From: DHVE2 group archaeon
GTDB taxonomy: Archaea > Thermoplasmatota > Thermoplasmata > Thermoplasmatales > Aciduliprofundaceae
Length of the DNA stretch: 7,164 nt
Direction: 5' to 3'
Assembly (NCBI GenBank): GCA_027056155.1
Contig: JALULR010000200.1
Coordinates: 1 to 7,164, forward strand
How positions within the stretch are numbered: position 1 is the first letter of the stretch; each line of letters begins with the position of its first letter. The notes below the pieces were generated by a model. It worked only from the letters and a program-made list of their open reading frames with translations. It had not been told where the DNA came from and did not search any database. Both the position numbers and the translations under genes were made by a program. Below, piece by piece: positions 5,275-7,164 of this stretch.

Positions 5275-6374
5275 TGCACCACACCCAGAAACGCAAGGGT
5301 ACGCTCATCTTTCTTTGCCGCGGTTTCATCACCTTTGAGCGCGGGAAGCCAGACGCTCTTTAAGCGCACTTTTGCGTTGTTAAGGGTCTCGTCGAGCCAA
5401 TCTTCCTTCGATGAATAAAGTGAGCGCAGACGCTCGTGGGTTCTTATTCTATGTTGTAGTGCGTACTTTGTTGCAAAGAATATGTCCTCCGAGGCGATTT
5501 CTCCATGCGATTCGAAGTATGCCTTTGCCTTGGCAATTCTAAGCACGTCTTTCCACCACCTGTGACCCAGTGGCTCTCGGAGCATTGCGCATGGCTCTGT
5601 GCGGAACCTGCACGACTCGCATGTGCGCGCTACATAATGGTAATTCATAACCGCCTTGTCTCCGTATATGCAGTTTGAGAAATAGCCATGGAGCAAGGTA
5701 AGAAGCAAGTTTATTCGTGCTGGCACCTTTACTGCATCTACCTCGTTCCAGAGCTCGTTCATGTCTTCTGCGCGCATCACTGACCTAACTTTTTCGAAAT
5801 TTACGGGCGAGTCCATCATGTCGAGCATCTTTGGCCCGGGTATTGTTCTCATGTTCACGCTTGCGGTTATGCGGTCTAGCAGGGCGGCAGGCACTTCAAC
5901 CGATCCCGAGTCGAAGGGATTTGCGTCGAGAATGGCTATGTAATCTGCGGTTTTAAATTTTTTATCACGGAGCGTGACAAAGCCCTCTTCAAACAATCCG
6001 AGGAAGGTATTGTAAACTCTGTGGTTTCCACGTTGAAACTCATTTACAAATTTGAATGGTGCGGTAACGATGTCTCGCGGTTCAACTACTTCTTTGCCCT
6101 TCATCAAAGAGGCGACGTCCATGCGGAAAAATACATCGTTAACGCTTAGCTCGTTCATAAGCTGCACCACGGGCATTTTCTCCCTGCTATACCCGAAAAA
6201 TATGCGGCCTATGAGGTATGCATAAAGCGATTTTCCAAATCCGTACGGGCCCAGAAGCAAGAACTTGCCGTTGCGCACGAGAGGTATTATTTTCAATATT
6301 TCATCATCGGCGCCGAAGGTGTACCACTTTTCTAGCTCTTTAATCCCCTTTTTGTATATATCTCGCAGATTCAT
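5271..6374 (-). CDS. MoxR-family AAA+ ATPase with Cys-rich lid insertion
   Basis: This 367-aa ATPase heads the operon. Walker A is GPYGFGKS at 42-49. Walker B aligns at FKFVNEFQR (107-115), where the usual Asp is Asn111 but the catalytic Glu112 remains. Sensor 1 is the Asn of DANP (150-153), and the MoxR arginine finger is in LLDRI (165-169). The C-terminal lid has VLRIAKAKAYFESHG...EDIFFATKYALQHRI (277-310), matching the MoxR pattern ending in HR. An insertion before the lid carries C235, C252-x2-C255 and C262, a possible Zn or Fe-S site not standard for MoxR. MoxR ATPases form hexameric rings that remodel protein complexes or insert metal cofactors together with vWA partners. No SD precedes the ATG, but a TATA box lies 60 nt upstream. 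The stop overlaps the vWA start (ATGA). N for D in Walker B may slow nucleotide turnover. Confidence 0.9.
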   Translation of the reverse strand: MNLRDIYKKGIKELEKWYTFGADDEILKIIPLVRNGKFLLLGPYGFGKSLYAYLIGRIFFGYSREKMPVVQLMNELSVNDVFFRMDVASLMKGKEVVEPRDIVTAPFKFVNEFQRGNHRVYNTFLGLFEEGFVTLRDKKFKTADYIAILDANPFDSGSVEVPAALLDRITASVNMRTIPGPKMLDMMDSPVNFEKVRSVMRAEDMNELWNEVDAVKVPARINLLLTLLHGYFSNCIYGDKAVMNYHYVARTCESCRFRTEPCAMLREPLGHRWWKDVLRIAKAKAYFESHGEIASEDIFFATKYALQHRIRTHERLRSLYSSKEDWLDETLNNAKVRLKSVWLPALKGDETAAKKDERTLAFLGVVQ

Positions 6375-6429
6375 AAAAGAAAATAGGGTTTATTGAAGGA
6401 GTAATTAACTGCGAATGTTTGCCTTTACA

Positions 6430-6438
6430 TTTATATAC
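6430..6438 (-). promoter_or_regulatory. TATA box of the MoxR/vWA/CARF operon
   Basis: On the minus strand this reads GTATATAAA. Transcription would start near 6409, giving a leader of about 35 nt before the MoxR ATG, without a recognisable SD. It directly abuts and partly underlies the stop codon of the 38-aa ORF upstream, so the operon may also receive read-through from the cupin transcript. Confidence 0.55.
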
Positions 6439-6555
6439 TCACATATCCTTGATTCGCTCCCAGATAATTTTTGCCCGCTCGTCGAGAATTTCGTTTAGGA
6501 GCTTATCGAATAGCTCTTCTCTCGTCTTCACATTCTGTTTTTTTCTGCGAATCAT
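6439..6555 (-). CDS. 38-aa charged helical microprotein
   Basis: The ATG at 6555 overlaps the cupin stop as ATGA, and GGAGG lies a few nt upstream within the cupin's last codons, so translation coupled to the cupin is likely. The product starts with a basic patch (MIRRKKQNVK, 1-10) followed by one amphipathic acidic/basic helix (TREELFDKLLNEILDERAK, 11-29) and ends IIWERIKDM. It has no Cys, signal peptide or membrane segment. I do not recognise it. The basic tail plus helix could bind nucleic acid or a partner protein, but nothing proves this. Its stop codon touches the TATA box of the MoxR operon. The tight coupling and protein-like composition support a real gene despite its size. Confidence 0.6.
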   Translation of the reverse strand: MIRRKKQNVKTREELFDKLLNEILDERAKIIWERIKDM

Positions 6556-6899
6556 GGCCCTCCCTTCATGGGTATAATGCACAGAAACTTCATCTCTTCG
6601 TTGCCCGTATTTTCGTACCAGTGCGGCACATCTGGCTCGATGTACAGAAAATTTCCCGCTTTGGCGATCACTTCTTCCTCTCCGGCTCCGATTTTTCCCT
6701 CACCATGAAGAACGTAAATTTCGTGCTCCCACGGGTGCTGGTGCTTTGCGATTTTTCCGCTGGGCTCGAGGGTAAAGAGCCGCATTGCGTAGTTCTCCGC
6801 GCCCTGCCCCTTCGAGATTAACCACTGAATATAAGTGCCGAATGTACCTTCCATCTTTACCTCTTCTTTTTTAACTTTGTCAACATGGCCAATATACAT
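6552..6899 (-). CDS. Small single-domain cupin (cupin_2 type)
   Basis: The 115-aa protein is one cupin beta-barrel. Motif 1 is HQHPWEHE at 53-60, giving H53, H55 and E60 as metal ligands in the HxHx4E pattern. Motif 2 is EPDVPHWYEN at 88-97, giving H93 and the conserved Asn97. All four expected ligands are present, so it should bind a divalent metal (Fe, Mn, Zn or Ni). Small archaeal cupins of this type include sugar-phosphate isomerases, dioxygenase-like enzymes and many of unknown substrate; no substrate can be named. The ATG at 6899 has GGTGGT 3 nt upstream and a TATA-like box at 6931-6938. The gene is coupled through ATGA to the 38-aa ORF. It is probably unrelated to the MoxR operon, though read-through into it is possible. 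Confidence 0.88.
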   Translation of the reverse strand: MYIGHVDKVKKEEVKMEGTFGTYIQWLISKGQGAENYAMRLFTLEPSGKIAKHQHPWEHEIYVLHGEGKIGAGEEEVIAKAGNFLYIEPDVPHWYENTGNEEMKFLCIIPMKGGP

Positions 6900-6930
6900 A
6901 ATACCACCATGATTAGCTATTGGAAGATGG

Positions 6931-6938
6931 TATAAAAA
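6931..6938 (-). promoter_or_regulatory. TATA box of the cupin gene
   Basis: The minus strand reads TTTTTATA followed by CCATC. Transcription would start about 6908, leaving a leader of only some 10 nt that just includes the GGTGGT SD. The core TTTATACCATC is identical to that before the gene at 233. On the plus strand the same bases read TATAAAAA, but no gene starts at a fitting distance in that direction. Confidence 0.45.
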
Positions 6939-7039
6939 TTTGGTGGTGGTTAGCCTTTTGGCAGGGTAGCATGGTTTGCAGATTTAGTTTGTTGAGTGTA
7001 GTATATTTAGGTGGCAGGAGGTGTAATTCATTAGGTAGA

Positions 7040-7051
7040 GTAGGTACCTAC
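7040..7051. promoter_or_regulatory. 12-bp perfect palindrome upstream of the pilin promoter
   Basis: GTAGGTACCTAC is a perfect 6+6 palindrome ending 2 bp before the BRE-like CGAAAG. A dimeric regulator bound here would contact or block TBP/TFB at the pilin promoter. It is part of a locally repetitive stretch with TAGGTAGAG just before it. The role as operator is inferred from position. Confidence 0.4.
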
Positions 7052-7053
7052 CC

Positions 7054-7070
7054 CGAAAGTTTTAAATAAA
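7054..7070 (+). promoter_or_regulatory. BRE plus TATA box of the pilin gene
   Basis: CGAAAG (BRE-like) is followed directly by TTTTAAATAAA. Transcription from about 7089 gives a leader near 19 nt that contains GGTGAT (7097-7102), 5 nt before the ATG at 7108. Confidence 0.65.
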
Positions 7071-7107
7071 TAGGGAGAGATAAGCGGGAGTGGAAAGGTG
7101 ATAGTAG

Positions 7108-7164
7108 ATGAAGGTAATGAGGAAAGAAGAGGGAGTGTCGGAGGTATTGGGAAGCATACTAGTA
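7108..7164 (+). CDS. Archaeal type IV pilin-like protein, N-terminus only
   Basis: Nineteen codons are visible before the window ends. They encode a short charged leader (MKVMRKEEG) followed by VSEVLGSILV, the start of a hydrophobic helix. This is the class III signal peptide of archaeal pilins (Pilin_N/DUF1628 type). A PibD/EppA-like prepilin peptidase would cut between Gly9 and Val10, exposing the helix that packs into the pilus core or anchors the protein in the membrane. The ATG at 7108 is favoured by GGTGAT 5 nt upstream; ATG at 7117 is in frame but worse placed. It is divergent from the cupin and seems to belong to a separate locus. Whether it is an adhesion pilus subunit or another secreted pilin-like protein cannot be told from this fragment. 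Confidence 0.8.
   Translation, partial: MKVMRKEEGVSEVLGSILV

Noticed and set aside
6931..6938. TATAAAAA as a plus-strand promoter for the pilin gene
   Set aside because: It is about 175 nt upstream of the pilin ATG, which has a better BRE/TATA at 7054-7070; the minus-strand reading serves the cupin.
7099..7164. Overlapping open frame from GTG at 7099
   Set aside because: It reads as Gly-rich sequence with no family pattern, whereas the ATG at 7108 gives a clear class III pilin signal with a well-placed SD.

Overview
The window looks archaeal. At the left edge is the tail of an archaeal-type tryptophanyl-tRNA synthetase, and at the right edge the first residues of an archaeal type IV pilin with a class III signal peptide. 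TATA-like boxes lie about 25 nt or slightly more upstream of likely transcription starts, and one of them sits so close to its ATG that the message should be leaderless. Shine-Dalgarno sites (GAGGTG, GGTGAT) occur inside operons. A euryarchaeote (methanogen, ANME or Archaeoglobus relative) is my best guess, but the sequence does not fix the lineage.

Layout. 2-181 (+): C-terminus of TrpRS. 233-1318 and 1311-1847 (+): two tightly linked genes of unknown function behind their own promoter; the first has a Cys pattern like that of Fe-S PD-(D/E)XK nucleases such as Cas4. 6374 down to 1835 (-): a compact five-gene operon reading toward them: MoxR-type AAA+ ATPase, zincin-like/vWA protein, an unrecognised 193-aa protein, a CARF-domain protein, and a second CARF protein with a C-terminal winged helix. 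The two gene sets meet tail to tail with a 13-bp overlap. 6899 down to 6439 (-): a small cupin overlapping a 38-aa microprotein. 6900-7107: a divergent regulatory region. 7108-end (+): the pilin start.

The main interest is the MoxR/vWA/unknown/CARF/CARF operon. CARF domains are sensors of cyclic oligonucleotides, best known from type III CRISPR systems, yet no cas gene or CRISPR array is visible here. MoxR ATPases work with vWA partners as chaperone-like machines. I infer a ligand-controlled stress or defence module in which two CARF proteins sense a nucleotide signal and regulate, or feed into, a MoxR-vWA machine with a possible metallopeptidase site.

A second notable point is a reading-frame break in the first CARF gene. 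An A8C run (A-AAA-AAC slippery heptamer) ends the CARF frame early, while a clear winged-helix domain is open in the -1 frame directly after it. The full product would be a 225-aa CARF-wHTH paralogue of its 259-aa neighbour. Programmed frameshifting, transcript slippage, phase variation and a homopolymer sequencing error are all possible.
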